Source of the DNA: Arenibaculum pallidiluteum
GTDB lineage: Bacteria; Pseudomonadota; Alphaproteobacteria; Azospirillales; Azospirillaceae
DNA length: 64,000 bases
Assembly: GCF_017355985.1 (NCBI RefSeq)
Contig: NZ_JAFIQU010000003.1
Coordinates: 169,884-233,883, forward strand
Reading direction: 5' to 3'
Part shown: positions 46,526 to 55,622 of the stretch, one piece after another
Position numbering within the stretch: the stretch's first letter is position 1
Layout of the letters: the number at the start of each line of letters is the position of its first letter
Notes under the pieces: generated by a model
What the model was told of the DNA's origin: nothing
The model's input: the letters and a program-made list of their open reading frames with translations, nothing else
Databases searched by the model: none
Position numbers and translations under genes: made by a program

Positions 46526-47376
46526 TGCGAGGCCTCCGCGCCATCGCGGACGAGAACCAGGAGGTCCTGGAAGTTCTCGGCCGTGCGCGCGCCGCTCCAG
46601 TGGCCGTGCGCGACCGGCCGGGCCGGACGCAGGCCGTGCGCGGCGAAGCCGCCGAGCAGGTAGTCCTCGTCGTAGGCGACGGCGCCGTGCGGCGCTTCCG
46701 GGTCGGCCAGAAGCTCGGGGCCGGCGGCATCCGCCGGGAAGGCCGGACGTGCCGTGCCGGCGCGCAGACCCGCACGGGCGGTCTCGTCGACCAGGAACAG
46801 GCTCAGGAAGCAGCGGCCGCCCGGACGCATCAGGCGCGCGATCTCGGCGATGTAGCGCTCGGTCTCGGCGCGCCGCAGATGGGTCACGACCGAGGTCAGG
46901 ATCACGAAGTCGAAGGCGCCGTCGGCGAAGGGCAGGGTAACCCTTGCCGGGTCGAGGCGCCCCGCCGGATTGTAGACGCCGTTGGCCGCGTCGAGATGGT
47001 GAAAGCGGAAGGCGGGATAGGCCGGCGTCAGCGTCTCCGCGCACCAGCGGATCCCATCCTCGACGACGTCCACGCCGTCATAGGAGCCTTCGAGATACTG
47101 GGTCAGCGGCAGGGCCATGCGCCCGATACCGCAGCCGATCTCCAGCACGCTGTGATCGGGCCGCAGCCCGCCCAGTCGCACGAAATGTCGCAGGAACTCC
47201 GCCCCGATGGCGCGGAAGTCGCCGTCGCCCACGAACTGCCGCTCGGCTGCCGGGACCGGCAGCAGGCGGTTGCGCGCGATGGACTCGCAGAGCCAGTCGA
47301 GCCGGTCGTCGGCGCGCCGGCGCAGCACCACGACGCGGTTGCGCTCGGGCTGCGGCTCCTGGGAGGGGAGGGTCAC
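46522..47376 (-). CDS. SAM-dependent methyltransferase (class I)
   Basis: A 284-residue protein with a Rossmann methyltransferase domain: SVLEIGCGIGRMALPL binds SAM, followed by GVDVVEDGIRWC and FDFVILTSVVTHL. It probably methylates a sugar of the glycan made by its neighbours, which is inference. The start is GTG 47376, which overlaps the upstream stop (GTGA) and has GGAGGG four bases away (47381-47387); a longer frame to 47463 is unsupported. Confidence 0.87.
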   Translation of the reverse strand: MTLPSQEPQPERNRVVVLRRRADDRLDWLCESIARNRLLPVPAAERQFVGDGDFRAIGAEFLRHFVRLGGLRPDHSVLEIGCGIGRMALPLTQYLEGSYDGVDVVEDGIRWCAETLTPAYPAFRFHHLDAANGVYNPAGRLDPARVTLPFADGAFDFVILTSVVTHLRRAETERYIAEIARLMRPGGRCFLSLFLVDETARAGLRAGTARPAFPADAAGPELLADPEAPHGAVAYDEDYLLGGFAAHGLRPARPVAHGHWSGARTAENFQDLLVLVRDGAEASQ

Positions 47377-49655
47377 GACGCCCTCCTCGGCTGCAAGCCG
47401 GCTGCTGCCGGCGCGTCGGGGGTCCATTCCCTGGACATCAGCTGTTCCATGAGCGTGCTCCACCGGCCGGCATGGAGCCAGCCGTTGTATTCGGAGGCCG
47501 CGCCGCGCGTGTAGCCGGCGTGGCGGGAGATCGATTGGCGCTCGAGGTGGTAGAGCTCCACCCCGGGCACGTACCGGATCTCGTGGCCGGCGCTGCGGAT
47601 CCGGAGGCAGAGGTCCGAATCCTCGTAGTCGCCGATCACGTAGTCCTCGCAGAAGCCGCCGGCGGCCTCGAAGGCGGCGCGGCGGGCGAGCAGGCAGGCG
47701 CCGGTGACGCCGGGCACCGCGCGAGGCTGGTTGGCCGGGGCGAAGTCCCGCGGCATGCCCTTGTGGTAGTGATGGTTGTACCAGCGCCCGCGGAAGTCCT
47801 GCGCGAAGAGCAGCCCCGCATGCTGCAGGCTGTCGTCGTCGAAGAGCAGCTTCGGCCCGACGGCGCCGGTGCTGGGATCCGCCTCCAGTGCGGCCAGCAG
47901 CTCCGGCAGCCAGCCTGGGCGGTCCGGGATCACGTCCGAGTTCAGGAACAGCAGCGCCGCGCCGCGCGCGACCGCGACGCCGGCGTTGTTGGCCGCGGAG
48001 TAGCCGCAGTTCGCACCTTGCACGACCAGCGTCATGGGCAGGCCGTAGAGACCGTGCAGGCCGTGCAGGTAGTGCTCGAGCTCGTCGCGCTGCTCGGGGC
48101 TGTCCAGGACGAAGATCAGCTCGGCCTCGGCCATAGCAGGATCGGTGGCGAAGGCCGAGAGCTGGAAGCGCAGGAAGTCGAGGTTCCGGTAGAGCGGCAC
48201 GATCACGGAGACCACCGGCCTGTCGACCTGACGGCCGAACAGGATCACCTCTGGCGCGCGGCGCGAGGCCATGTGGGCCGCGTGCAGGGCCGAAACCGCC
48301 GGTGCCAGGACCTGCTCCAGCAGCGCGGGGGTCACGCGGCTGGGCGGCACCGCGCCGAGCACCGCGTTGCGCGCCTCGTCGGCGGCCTGGGGCCGGGGCG
48401 GCGGCACGAGGGTGATGCGGTCTCCGGATGCGAGCACAAGCTCGCCCTGGACCTGCAGTGCCGGCGCCGCTTCGGGCGCACCGGCCAGGAAGGCGACGAA
48501 GCCCGTGCGCTCGCCGGCCGACAGGCCGTAGAGCTGGGCCACGTCCGGGCGAGGCAGGCGGTGCTCAAAGGCGCCGAGGCGGCGCTCCTCGCCGAACGGC
48601 GTCAGGATGCGCAGCCCGGTCGCAAGGCCCTGGGGGTCGTGGATCCAGCCCGCGAGGAACAGGCCGCCCCCGCCGGTCGGGACCGCGAGGTCGAGCGACG
48701 CGCCGACCGGGCGCGCGGGATCGGCGAGCTGGCGTTTCGCCAGCGGGACGAGCACCTGCAGCTCGCGCACGGCCGCTGCTGCCGCGGGGTCGCGGGCGCC
48801 ACGATCGGCGAGGCAGCGCGAGACGTGGCGCCGCAGCGGGCCGGGCAGGCCGTCGCGCCCGGTCGCGCGCTCCAGCAGCGACGGCAGCTCGGCCCGGCGG
48901 GGCTCGAGCACACGGCAGGCAAGGCCGCGCCGCCCGACCAGCACCACCAGCGCGCGGTCCTCGCACAGGGTGGCATCGATGACGAGATGGAGGGGCACGC
49001 GATCCTGGCGCGGCGGGGCGCTGCCGGACAGGGGCTCGAAGGGGGCCGGCCCGATCGCCTCGTCGGTCATCACCAGGGCTGCCTGGATCTCGCCGAATTC
49101 GGAGGACAGGGTGCCTTCGCACAGCAGGAGCGCCGGCGTCAGCGCCGTGCGCGGGCGCAGCGGAGAGGGGCGGGGCGAGAGCTCCAGCACGAGCCTGCGG
49201 CAGGCCGCGACGAAGTCGGGATCGGTGCGCAGAGCCTGTGCGGAGCGACAGAGGTCGAGAATGAAGCGGACGACGCGCAGGCGCGTCGGAGCGTCCAGCC
49301 CGTCCAGCAGGCTGGTCGGATCGAAGTCGGGCAGGTCCACGGCTCCGGCGGTCTCGGCCAGGAGGCGGCCGTCGCCGTCCCGCACGCGCACGATCCCGGG
49401 ACCGGAAGCGGGGCCCCTCCAGCGCAGCAGGCAGAGGGTGCGCCTGCCGCCCCAGAGGGTGGCGACCGAGAGAGTGACATGGGGCCTCGGCGCGTCGACG
49501 CCGTCGACGGACGGCACGGCGTGTCGGGGCGGGTCCTGGGTGCCGGCATCCCACACGACCAGCGCGAAGCCGGCCCCGAGCCCGTGCAGCGTCGCGGACG
49601 CGGCGGGGCCGGGTTTCGGGAAGACGGCGATCTGCGTGGTTGCGTTCTGGTGCAT
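47373..49655 (-). CDS. Large GT2 glycosyltransferase with N-terminal beta modules
   Basis: A 760-residue protein. Residues 1-480 are modular and unassigned, with a GWxxDP unit (AGWIHDPQG, 335-343). The GT2 domain follows (about 488-710): VVSVIVPLYRNLDFLRFQ, L571-N-S-D574-V with the metal-binding Asp, and E678-D-S-D681 with the catalytic acid. It is expected to be active. ATG 49655 has GGAG upstream. Its architecture parallels the degenerate 726-residue protein, with an MT and a GT4 gene between them. Confidence 0.88.
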   Translation of the reverse strand: MHQNATTQIAVFPKPGPAASATLHGLGAGFALVVWDAGTQDPPRHAVPSVDGVDAPRPHVTLSVATLWGGRRTLCLLRWRGPASGPGIVRVRDGDGRLLAETAGAVDLPDFDPTSLLDGLDAPTRLRVVRFILDLCRSAQALRTDPDFVAACRRLVLELSPRPSPLRPRTALTPALLLCEGTLSSEFGEIQAALVMTDEAIGPAPFEPLSGSAPPRQDRVPLHLVIDATLCEDRALVVLVGRRGLACRVLEPRRAELPSLLERATGRDGLPGPLRRHVSRCLADRGARDPAAAAAVRELQVLVPLAKRQLADPARPVGASLDLAVPTGGGGLFLAGWIHDPQGLATGLRILTPFGEERRLGAFEHRLPRPDVAQLYGLSAGERTGFVAFLAGAPEAAPALQVQGELVLASGDRITLVPPPRPQAADEARNAVLGAVPPSRVTPALLEQVLAPAVSALHAAHMASRRAPEVILFGRQVDRPVVSVIVPLYRNLDFLRFQLSAFATDPAMAEAELIFVLDSPEQRDELEHYLHGLHGLYGLPMTLVVQGANCGYSAANNAGVAVARGAALLFLNSDVIPDRPGWLPELLAALEADPSTGAVGPKLLFDDDSLQHAGLLFAQDFRGRWYNHHYHKGMPRDFAPANQPRAVPGVTGACLLARRAAFEAAGGFCEDYVIGDYEDSDLCLRIRSAGHEIRYVPGVELYHLERQSISRHAGYTRGAASEYNGWLHAGRWSTLMEQLMSREWTPDAPAAAGLQPRRAS

Positions 49656-49717
49656 GGGATGCTGCTCCGGGACCCCCGCGGCGCGTCCCCGGGGGGCGCG
49701 CCGCGGGCGTACCGTCA

Positions 49718-50539
49718 TCAGTGGATGACGAAGAAGGCGTTCGGGTTGTGCTGGACGTCCTCGGCCGTGACGCCCACCAGGGTGATCGTGTCGCCCTGGC
49801 CGAGATCGATCACGGCGTTGCCGCCGGCATCGGTGACGCGGTCGGCGAGGTCGCCGGCATCCTTGATGTCCAGCCCGTTGATGTTGCGGGCGATCTGGAG
49901 CACGTCCTCGCCGACCTTGAAGTCGACGACGAGATCCTGGCCGCCGCCGCCGCCGAAGACGAAGGTGTCCTGGCCGTCGCCGCCGGTCAGGACGTCGTTG
50001 CCCCTGCCGCCCTCGAGCCGGTCGTTGCCGGAGTCGCCGAAGAGGTAGTCGTCACCGTTCCCGCCCTTGAGCAGGTCGTTGCCGGTGCCGCCGCGAAGGG
50101 CGTCGCTGCCGTCGCCGCCGTCGAGCACGTCGTTGTGCCCGCCGCCGAACAGGACGTCGTTGCCCTTGCCGCCCGTCAGCATGTCGTTGCCGTCGCCGCC
50201 GCTGAGGGCGTCGTTGCCGTTTCCGCCGTCGAGATGGTCGCGGCCGGCACCGCCCGAGAGCACGTCGTTGCCGTCGCCGCCGAAGACGAGGTCGTCGCCG
50301 GCCCCGGCGTCGATCCGGTCGTCGCCGCGCTCGCCGAGCAGCAGGTCGGCGCCTGCGCCGCCCGACACGAAGTCCTCGCCGCGACCGCCAACGAGGAAGT
50401 CGCGACCGTCTCCGCCGAGGAGCTGATCGTCGCCCGTGCCGCCGAACATCAGGTCCGAGTGCGAGCCGCCAAAGAGGGCGTCGTCGCCGTTCGTCCCGAT
50501 GTGGATCGTGTCGTAAGCGCCACCAGGGAGGGTAGCCAT
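49718..50539 (-). CDS. RTX calcium-binding repeat protein, type I secreted
   Basis: A 273-residue protein. Residues 15-194 are 20 contiguous GGxGxDxLx nonapeptides, which fold into a calcium-bound beta roll outside the cell. The remaining 79 residues resemble a type I secretion C-terminal domain (QDLVVDFKVGEDVLQIA). There is no signal peptide and no enzymatic, adhesin or peptidase domain. ATG 50539 is preceded by AGGAGATC. The type I exporter genes begin 1.5 kb upstream on the same strand and are the probable secretion route. Confidence 0.92.
   Translation of the reverse strand: MATLPGGAYDTIHIGTNGDDALFGGSHSDLMFGGTGDDQLLGGDGRDFLVGGRGEDFVSGGAGADLLLGERGDDRIDAGAGDDLVFGGDGNDVLSGGAGRDHLDGGNGNDALSGGDGNDMLTGGKGNDVLFGGGHNDVLDGGDGSDALRGGTGNDLLKGGNGDDYLFGDSGNDRLEGGRGNDVLTGGDGQDTFVFGGGGGQDLVVDFKVGEDVLQIARNINGLDIKDAGDLADRVTDAGGNAVIDLGQGDTITLVGVTAEDVQHNPNAFFVIH
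49958..50497 (-). repeat. 20 tandem RTX nonapeptide codon units
   Basis: The codons for the 20 RTX nonapeptides form an uninterrupted 540-base array with period 27. Units are similar but not identical (consensus GGDGNDVLx), so it is a diverged coding repeat and not a microsatellite. Confidence 0.9.
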
Positions 50540-50565
50540 GGTTCAGATCTCCTGTGCGGTTTCTC

Positions 50566-50585
50566 GTGCAGCTTTGGCGCTGCAC
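50566..50585 (-). promoter_or_regulatory. Stem-loop in the RTX gene leader
   Basis: GTGCAGC-N6-GCTGCAC, a perfect 7-bp stem, lies 27 bases before the RTX start in an otherwise AT-rich 179-base gap. It could affect transcript stability or translation. Function is not shown. Confidence 0.35.
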
Positions 50586-50718
50586 TGCCGCAAGAATGGA
50601 TTACCTCTTTCGACACAATCAAGTAGTCGTTTTGTTAAGACGAAGGAATCCCGTGACATTATTCTGACCTGTTCAAGCACTTGTATTTGCGTTCGGAATA
50701 GCTTCTGAAAAGCCAGGT

Positions 50719-52014
50719 TTAAGCGCTGGCTTTTACTTCCTGATCGGCCCGATTTTCGTTGTAAATCTCATCGGCCTGTCCGGTGTCCGCCGAGGCTGCC
50801 AGGTTTTGCATGAGCCTGAGATGCCGAGGCAGCAGATCCGCCAGCGCATAGTGGTCGAGGACGCGCTGGCGCGCCGCGGCGCCGAGGCTCGCCCGCAGGG
50901 CGGCGTCGTCGAGCGCTTCCTCCACGCGGCCGGCGATCGCCTCGGGCGAATGGAAATCGGCGAGGAGCGCCTCTCGCCCGTCCTCGGCAACCTCCCGCAC
51001 CGGCGTGGTGTCCGACGCGACGACGGCGCAGCCCGTCGCCATCGCCTCGAGGAGCGACCAGGACAGAACGAAGGGGACAGTGAGGTAGACATGGACAGTG
51101 CTGGCACGCAGCAGCCGCAGCCAGTGCGGCTCGTCCAGCGCGCCGACGAAGTGCAGGCGCGAGAGGTCGCGCCCGGCGAGCTCGCGCAGGGCCGCCTCGC
51201 GGTAGCTGCCGCCGGCCGGACGCCGGCTGTAGACCACCTGGTCCGTCCCGCCGACCACGATCCGGAGATTGGGCCGCCTTTCCAGGAGCAGCGCCGCGGC
51301 GCGCATGAACTGCGGGAACCCGCGATAGGGTTCCATGCCGCGGGTCGCGTAGGTCACGATCTCGGGTGCCGCCGACAGGTCCAGCCCGGGCAGCACCATG
51401 GGCGTGCCGGGCCCCGTGGGTTCGGGCGCGTACCGCTCGGTGTCGATCCCATCGTGCAGCAGCGTCATCTTGTCACGGAAGCCCGCCGGGAACTGGTCGC
51501 GCTGGAAGGCGGTCGGGCAGATTCCCCAGTCGCTGGCCGCCAGCTCCTGAAGGATGCCGGCGTTGCGGCTCTGGATCCGGCACGCATCGTCCGGGTGGAG
51601 CGGCCCGTCGAGGAAATCCGCATCCGCGCCGCGGGCTCGGTAGAACCATTCGAAATAGGTCAGCAGCGGCGCGTCCGGGAAAGCCTCCTTGAGGTAGAGG
51701 CCCGGGCCGAAGCCGGCATGGGAGCAGACGAGGTCCGGGACGAACCCATCGGCGCGCAGGCGCCGGCACAGCCGGTAGACGGCCTGCCCGTACAGGACGG
51801 CGTCCTCGTAGGGCTGCACATAGGGATGGATCTGCGCCGACACCGTGCGATGGGGCGAGAAGGTGCGGATCTCGGCTCCCGGCAGGACGCCGGGCTCGTG
51901 GGTGGCGAAGACGACGCGGTTGGCAGGGTCGGCCGCCAAGGCCGGCGCCACGTGTCGGTAATGGCCCGGCAGCGACCGGTGCACGAAGAGGACGCGCATG
52001 CTCCGGTCCCTCAT
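50719..52014 (-). CDS. Glycosyltransferase family 4 protein
   Basis: A 431-residue GT-B glycosyltransferase: VLFVHRSLPGHYRHVAPALA at the N-terminus, GIDTERYAP, TRGMEPYRGFPQFMRAAALL in the donor domain and LSWSLLEAMATGCAVVASD near the nucleotide site. It overlaps the HlyD-family stop by ATGA at 52011-52014; a start at 51999 (MRVLF) is possible. It is transcribed just behind the type I exporter, an unusual place for a glycosyltransferase, suggesting that secretion and glycosylation are linked. Confidence 0.9.
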   Translation of the reverse strand: MRDRSMRVLFVHRSLPGHYRHVAPALAADPANRVVFATHEPGVLPGAEIRTFSPHRTVSAQIHPYVQPYEDAVLYGQAVYRLCRRLRADGFVPDLVCSHAGFGPGLYLKEAFPDAPLLTYFEWFYRARGADADFLDGPLHPDDACRIQSRNAGILQELAASDWGICPTAFQRDQFPAGFRDKMTLLHDGIDTERYAPEPTGPGTPMVLPGLDLSAAPEIVTYATRGMEPYRGFPQFMRAAALLLERRPNLRIVVGGTDQVVYSRRPAGGSYREAALRELAGRDLSRLHFVGALDEPHWLRLLRASTVHVYLTVPFVLSWSLLEAMATGCAVVASDTTPVREVAEDGREALLADFHSPEAIAGRVEEALDDAALRASLGAAARQRVLDHYALADLLPRHLRLMQNLAASADTGQADEIYNENRADQEVKASA

Positions 52015-53351
52015 TCTTCTCGGAAGGCCCGGCCCATGCTCTCGGCGATGGGCGCGGTGAAGTAGTCGATGGCGAGGCGTGCCGGGCCGCGGATCATCAC
52101 CTCGGCCGGCATGCCGGGATACAGCTCCACGCCGTGGGCACCGGCCACCGCCTCGGCGCTGAGGCGGATGCGGGCCTCGAAATACGCGTTGCCGGAGCGC
52201 GGGTCTTCGAGCTGATCCGCCGAGACCGCCAGCACGGTCCCATCGATGGGCGGGACGCGACGCTGCTTGTACGCAGTCAGCCGCACCGAGGCGGACTGTC
52301 CGACATGCACGACGTCGATGTCCTGGGGCATCACGCGCGCCGTCACGACGAGCTCGTCGTCCTGGGGCACGAGATCGAGGATCGGTGCCCCTTGGGGGAT
52401 CGCGCCGCCGGGCGTGAAGAAGCGGATGTTGGTGACGCGCCCACCCTGCGGCGCGGTGATCTCGTTGCGGCGCAGGATGTCGGCCGCGCCGCGCAGGCGC
52501 TCGGCCAGATCCGCGGCCGTGGTCTGGCTGCGCTGCAACTCGTCCGCGACTTCCGTCGCCCGGGCGCTGCGCAGGTTCAGGATCTCCAGCTCGGCGGTGG
52601 CGATCCCCTGCTCGGCCTGGGACTGCTCACCGGCGATCTCGCCGAGGCGGCCCTGCAGCTCGGCAGCCGCGCGCTGGAGCTCCAGGAGCCGCGGCTTGCG
52701 CTCATAGCCCTTGTCCAGCAGCGATTTCACGACGCGCAGCTCGTCCTCAGTATAGCGCAGGCGGTCGCGGGTCGCGACGCGCTGCGTACCCAGAGCCACG
52801 ATCTCTTCCTTGAGCTGGACGATGCGGCGCTGCTGAACGGCCACTTGGCCCTCCAGGGTCCGGCGCCGGGTCTCCAGAAGCTGGCGCTCGGCATCCATGG
52901 CCTCGCGCGCGACCGGGGTCGCCTCGGCGGCCTGCAGGATCTCGTCGGGGAAGGCGATGCCGCGGGAATCGGCCTGCTCGGCCCGGAGGCGCGCCGCGCG
53001 GGCCAACGCCATCCAGTACTGGGACTGGAGCTGCGCCACGATCGCGCCGCTCTGCGTCGCGTCCAGCCGCAGCAACGGCTGGCCGGGAGCGACCACGTCG
53101 CCCTCCCTGACCAGCAGCTCGCGCAGGATGCCACCCTCGAGATGGGAGATCGTCTTGCGGTGGCTGTCGACCATCAGCGTGCCCTGCGCAATGGCCGCGC
53201 TGTCCAGCTCGGCGGTCAGGCTCCAGCCCAGGAAGCCGCCGAACCCGATGACGACGGCCACGGTGCCCCACAGGGCGGTGCGGCGCAGCGTCGGCTCGGG
53301 CGGCTCCGCGTCGAGCGTGACGTGCCAGGTCTGCACGGCCTGCTTCGTCAT
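52011..53351 (-). CDS. HlyD-family type I secretion membrane-fusion protein
   Basis: A 446-residue periplasmic adaptor with one N-terminal TM segment (about 28-46, [16 protein letters not shown]), a lipoyl-like hairpin opening [20 protein letters not shown], long coiled coils in the middle and a beta-barrel C-terminal region. It bridges the ABC exporter to an outer-membrane TolC-type channel, which is not in the window. It overlaps the transporter stop by ATGA (53348-53351) and is followed by a GT4 overlapping it by ATGA. Confidence 0.93.
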   Translation of the reverse strand: MTKQAVQTWHVTLDAEPPEPTLRRTALWGTVAVVIGFGGFLGWSLTAELDSAAIAQGTLMVDSHRKTISHLEGGILRELLVREGDVVAPGQPLLRLDATQSGAIVAQLQSQYWMALARAARLRAEQADSRGIAFPDEILQAAEATPVAREAMDAERQLLETRRRTLEGQVAVQQRRIVQLKEEIVALGTQRVATRDRLRYTEDELRVVKSLLDKGYERKPRLLELQRAAAELQGRLGEIAGEQSQAEQGIATAELEILNLRSARATEVADELQRSQTTAADLAERLRGAADILRRNEITAPQGGRVTNIRFFTPGGAIPQGAPILDLVPQDDELVVTARVMPQDIDVVHVGQSASVRLTAYKQRRVPPIDGTVLAVSADQLEDPRSGNAYFEARIRLSAEAVAGAHGVELYPGMPAEVMIRGPARLAIDYFTAPIAESMGRAFREE

Positions 53352-55096
53352 CGCTGGTCTCCGGTCTTCACGAGCCGCGCGACAGGCGCTCCGCCGCCGG
53401 GAAGGACGGTCCTCATGACCTCGGTGCGCGCGCCAAACCGCTCGACGGCTCCTTCGTTGAGGACCAGGAGCTTGTCTGCGACCGAGATGATGGACGGCCG
53501 GTGGGCGACCATGATCACGGTCGTGCCCGCCGCCTTGGCCTGGCCGATCGCGGTGAGCAGCGCCTCCTCGCCGACGTGGTCGAGATTGGAGTTCGGCTCG
53601 TCGAGGACGAGCAGGCGCGGCATGCCGAAGAGGGCGCGGGCGAGGGCGATGCGCTGCCGCTGGCCGCCGCTGAGGACGTAGGACCCGTCAGAGACCGGTG
53701 TGTCGTAGCCGAACGGCAGCCGGCCGATCATGTCGTGGACACCGGCCATGCGGGCGGCGCGCACCACCGCCGCCGGATCGGCCTCGCCCATGCGGGCGAT
53801 GTTCTCGCCAACCGTGCCGTCGATCAGCGCCACGCTCTGCGGAACGTAGCCGATGAAGCGGCCGAAGCTCTCGCGTTCCCAGAGGAAGGTGCTGTTGCCG
53901 TCGAGATAGGCGCCGCCGCTGGTGGGCTCCCACACGCCGACGATCAGGCGGGCGAGGGTCGACTTCCCGGCGCCCGAGGGTCCGATGATTCCGAGCACCT
54001 CGCCCGGCTCGATCTCGAAGCTGACGGACTTCAGCACCGGCCGGTCGACGCCCGGCGGGAAGTAGGTCAGCCGGTCGACCTTGAGCCGCCCTTCGGAGCA
54101 GGGAAGTGGCGTCCGGCCGCGGCGCGAGGCCGAGGCACTCAGGAGGTCGCGGACACGTCCGAAGGCCGAGATCGCGAAGACCCACTGGCGCCAGCCGTCG
54201 ACGAGCTGCTCGATGGGCTGGAGAAGCCTGCCGATCAGGATTCCCGACGCCATCATGCTGCCGGGCGAGGCCTCGTGGTTCAGGACGAGGATCGCACCCG
54301 TCGAGATGATCGCGACCTGGAGCATCAGGCGCAGTGAGCGCGAGGCCGAGGCGAGCGCCCGTGCAGTCGTGCTGCCGTCGTCGAGAAGCGCGGACGACCC
54401 GGCCTGGCTGCGCTGCCAGCGCCGCCCGAGAGCGGGCAGCATGCCCATGGCCTCGATCGCCTCCGCGTGACGGATGGCGGAGGCGATGTCGGCAAAGGAG
54501 CGCGCGGCTGCCTCGTTGGCGGCCGCCATGGGGCGGCGCGTGAGCTGGTCGGTAACGACGCTGACGGCGAGCAGGAGCGCCGCCGCGCCGAGCGCGAGCC
54601 CGCCATAGAGCGGGTGCAGCAGGAACAGGATGGCCAGGATCACCGGGCACCAGGCCAGTTCCATCGGGACGATCACGGCACTTCCGGTCATGAAGTTCCG
54701 GAGGTCGTTGAGGTCCCGCATGGCCTGGGCGGCATTGCGTCGGCCGCCCGACAGCGTGTCGACGATCGCGGCCTCCAGCGTCGGCACATTGAGGCGCCGC
54801 GCGAGCACCGTTCCAGAGATCACGAGGATCCGCGCCCGGATAAAGTCGAGCACGCCATAAAGCGCCAGCCCTCCGACCGCGACGATGGCGAGCATCGCCA
54901 GCGTGTCCGTGCTGCGGCTGCTCATCACGCGGTCGTAGACCTGCATCGTGAAGAGCGGGACCACCAGCATCAGGATGCTGACGAATCCGCTGAAAACCGC
55001 GACGAGGCCGAGGCCGCCGCCGATCCTGCGCAGCGTTGGGCGCAGGATCGGGTGATCGGGTCCGGACCGCATGTGTCGGTGTGTTGATTCCGCCAT
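53348..55096 (-). CDS. Type I secretion ABC transporter (PrtD-like permease/ATPase)
   Basis: A 582-residue fused permease and ATPase. About six TM segments come first ([20 protein letters not shown] at 32-51), then the nucleotide-binding domain: Walker [10 protein letters not shown], signature LSGGQRQR, Walker [13 protein letters not shown], and MVAHR. It lacks an N-terminal C39-like domain, as expected for exporters of RTX proteins. It is the first gene of the minus-strand unit, with the AT-rich gap 55097-55622 upstream as its likely promoter region. The RTX protein at 49718 is the expected substrate. Confidence 0.92.
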   Translation of the reverse strand: MAESTHRHMRSGPDHPILRPTLRRIGGGLGLVAVFSGFVSILMLVVPLFTMQVYDRVMSSRSTDTLAMLAIVAVGGLALYGVLDFIRARILVISGTVLARRLNVPTLEAAIVDTLSGGRRNAAQAMRDLNDLRNFMTGSAVIVPMELAWCPVILAILFLLHPLYGGLALGAAALLLAVSVVTDQLTRRPMAAANEAAARSFADIASAIRHAEAIEAMGMLPALGRRWQRSQAGSSALLDDGSTTARALASASRSLRLMLQVAIISTGAILVLNHEASPGSMMASGILIGRLLQPIEQLVDGWRQWVFAISAFGRVRDLLSASASRRGRTPLPCSEGRLKVDRLTYFPPGVDRPVLKSVSFEIEPGEVLGIIGPSGAGKSTLARLIVGVWEPTSGGAYLDGNSTFLWERESFGRFIGYVPQSVALIDGTVGENIARMGEADPAAVVRAARMAGVHDMIGRLPFGYDTPVSDGSYVLSGGQRQRIALARALFGMPRLLVLDEPNSNLDHVGEEALLTAIGQAKAAGTTVIMVAHRPSIISVADKLLVLNEGAVERFGARTEVMRTVLPGGGAPVARLVKTGDQR

Positions 55097-55622
55097 GGCC
55101 CGCAGGCTGGCCCCGCTGGGTTAATGGATCCTTACTCCTTTCGGGCGCTGCCAAGTCGCCCCAAATATGTAATGTTGGAAGCCAAGTAAAACGTTGCGGA
55201 AGAGGCACGGATATGCTCGAAGATTGGTTGTGAAATGTTTCGAGTTTCGAAGCATATTGCGACGTATCTCCGGTGTTCTGTGCCAAAGTTCGGGCGGTTA
55301 GGAAGCTCTTAATCGAGGTGGCACTTGGCTGGGACGCTGTCGCACGGCGGTCGCCAGCGACAGCCTGCCGCGGATTCAGTTACGGATTTCGAGGTCCATT
55401 GTTTCGATGAATCTCTGAAAACCGATGTAATTTGCGGCCAGTGCTACTTCAAACGCGGTATGGCTCTTTACAAATTTCCAATAATAAAAAGACCCTACTT
55501 TCCATACTCCGCCAGCATTGTAGTTGCGGACTTCATCCAGTGCCTCGCGTTGCCCGAATCGACCGGGCGGCCGAGCGCGCCGTCCGGCCCGGACGCCGGA
55601 ACACAGGAATAGGTGACCGAAC
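55097..55622. other. AT-rich divergent intergenic region between the type I exporter and galE
   Basis: This 526-base gap is visibly richer in A and T than its surroundings and holds no convincing gene: short open frames on both strands lack ribosome sites and any similarity I recognise. It contains four TTTCGA hexamers (55238, 55245, 55387 and 55402) and an AT tract around 55470-55500. It separates divergent genes, so it should hold promoters for both the exporter operon and galE. Confidence 0.6.

Noticed and set aside
46944-50048. 1034-residue plus-strand open frame across the glycosyltransferase region
   Set aside because: It runs opposite to well-supported glycosyltransferase and RTX genes, has no family similarity, and is typical of GC-rich antisense frames.
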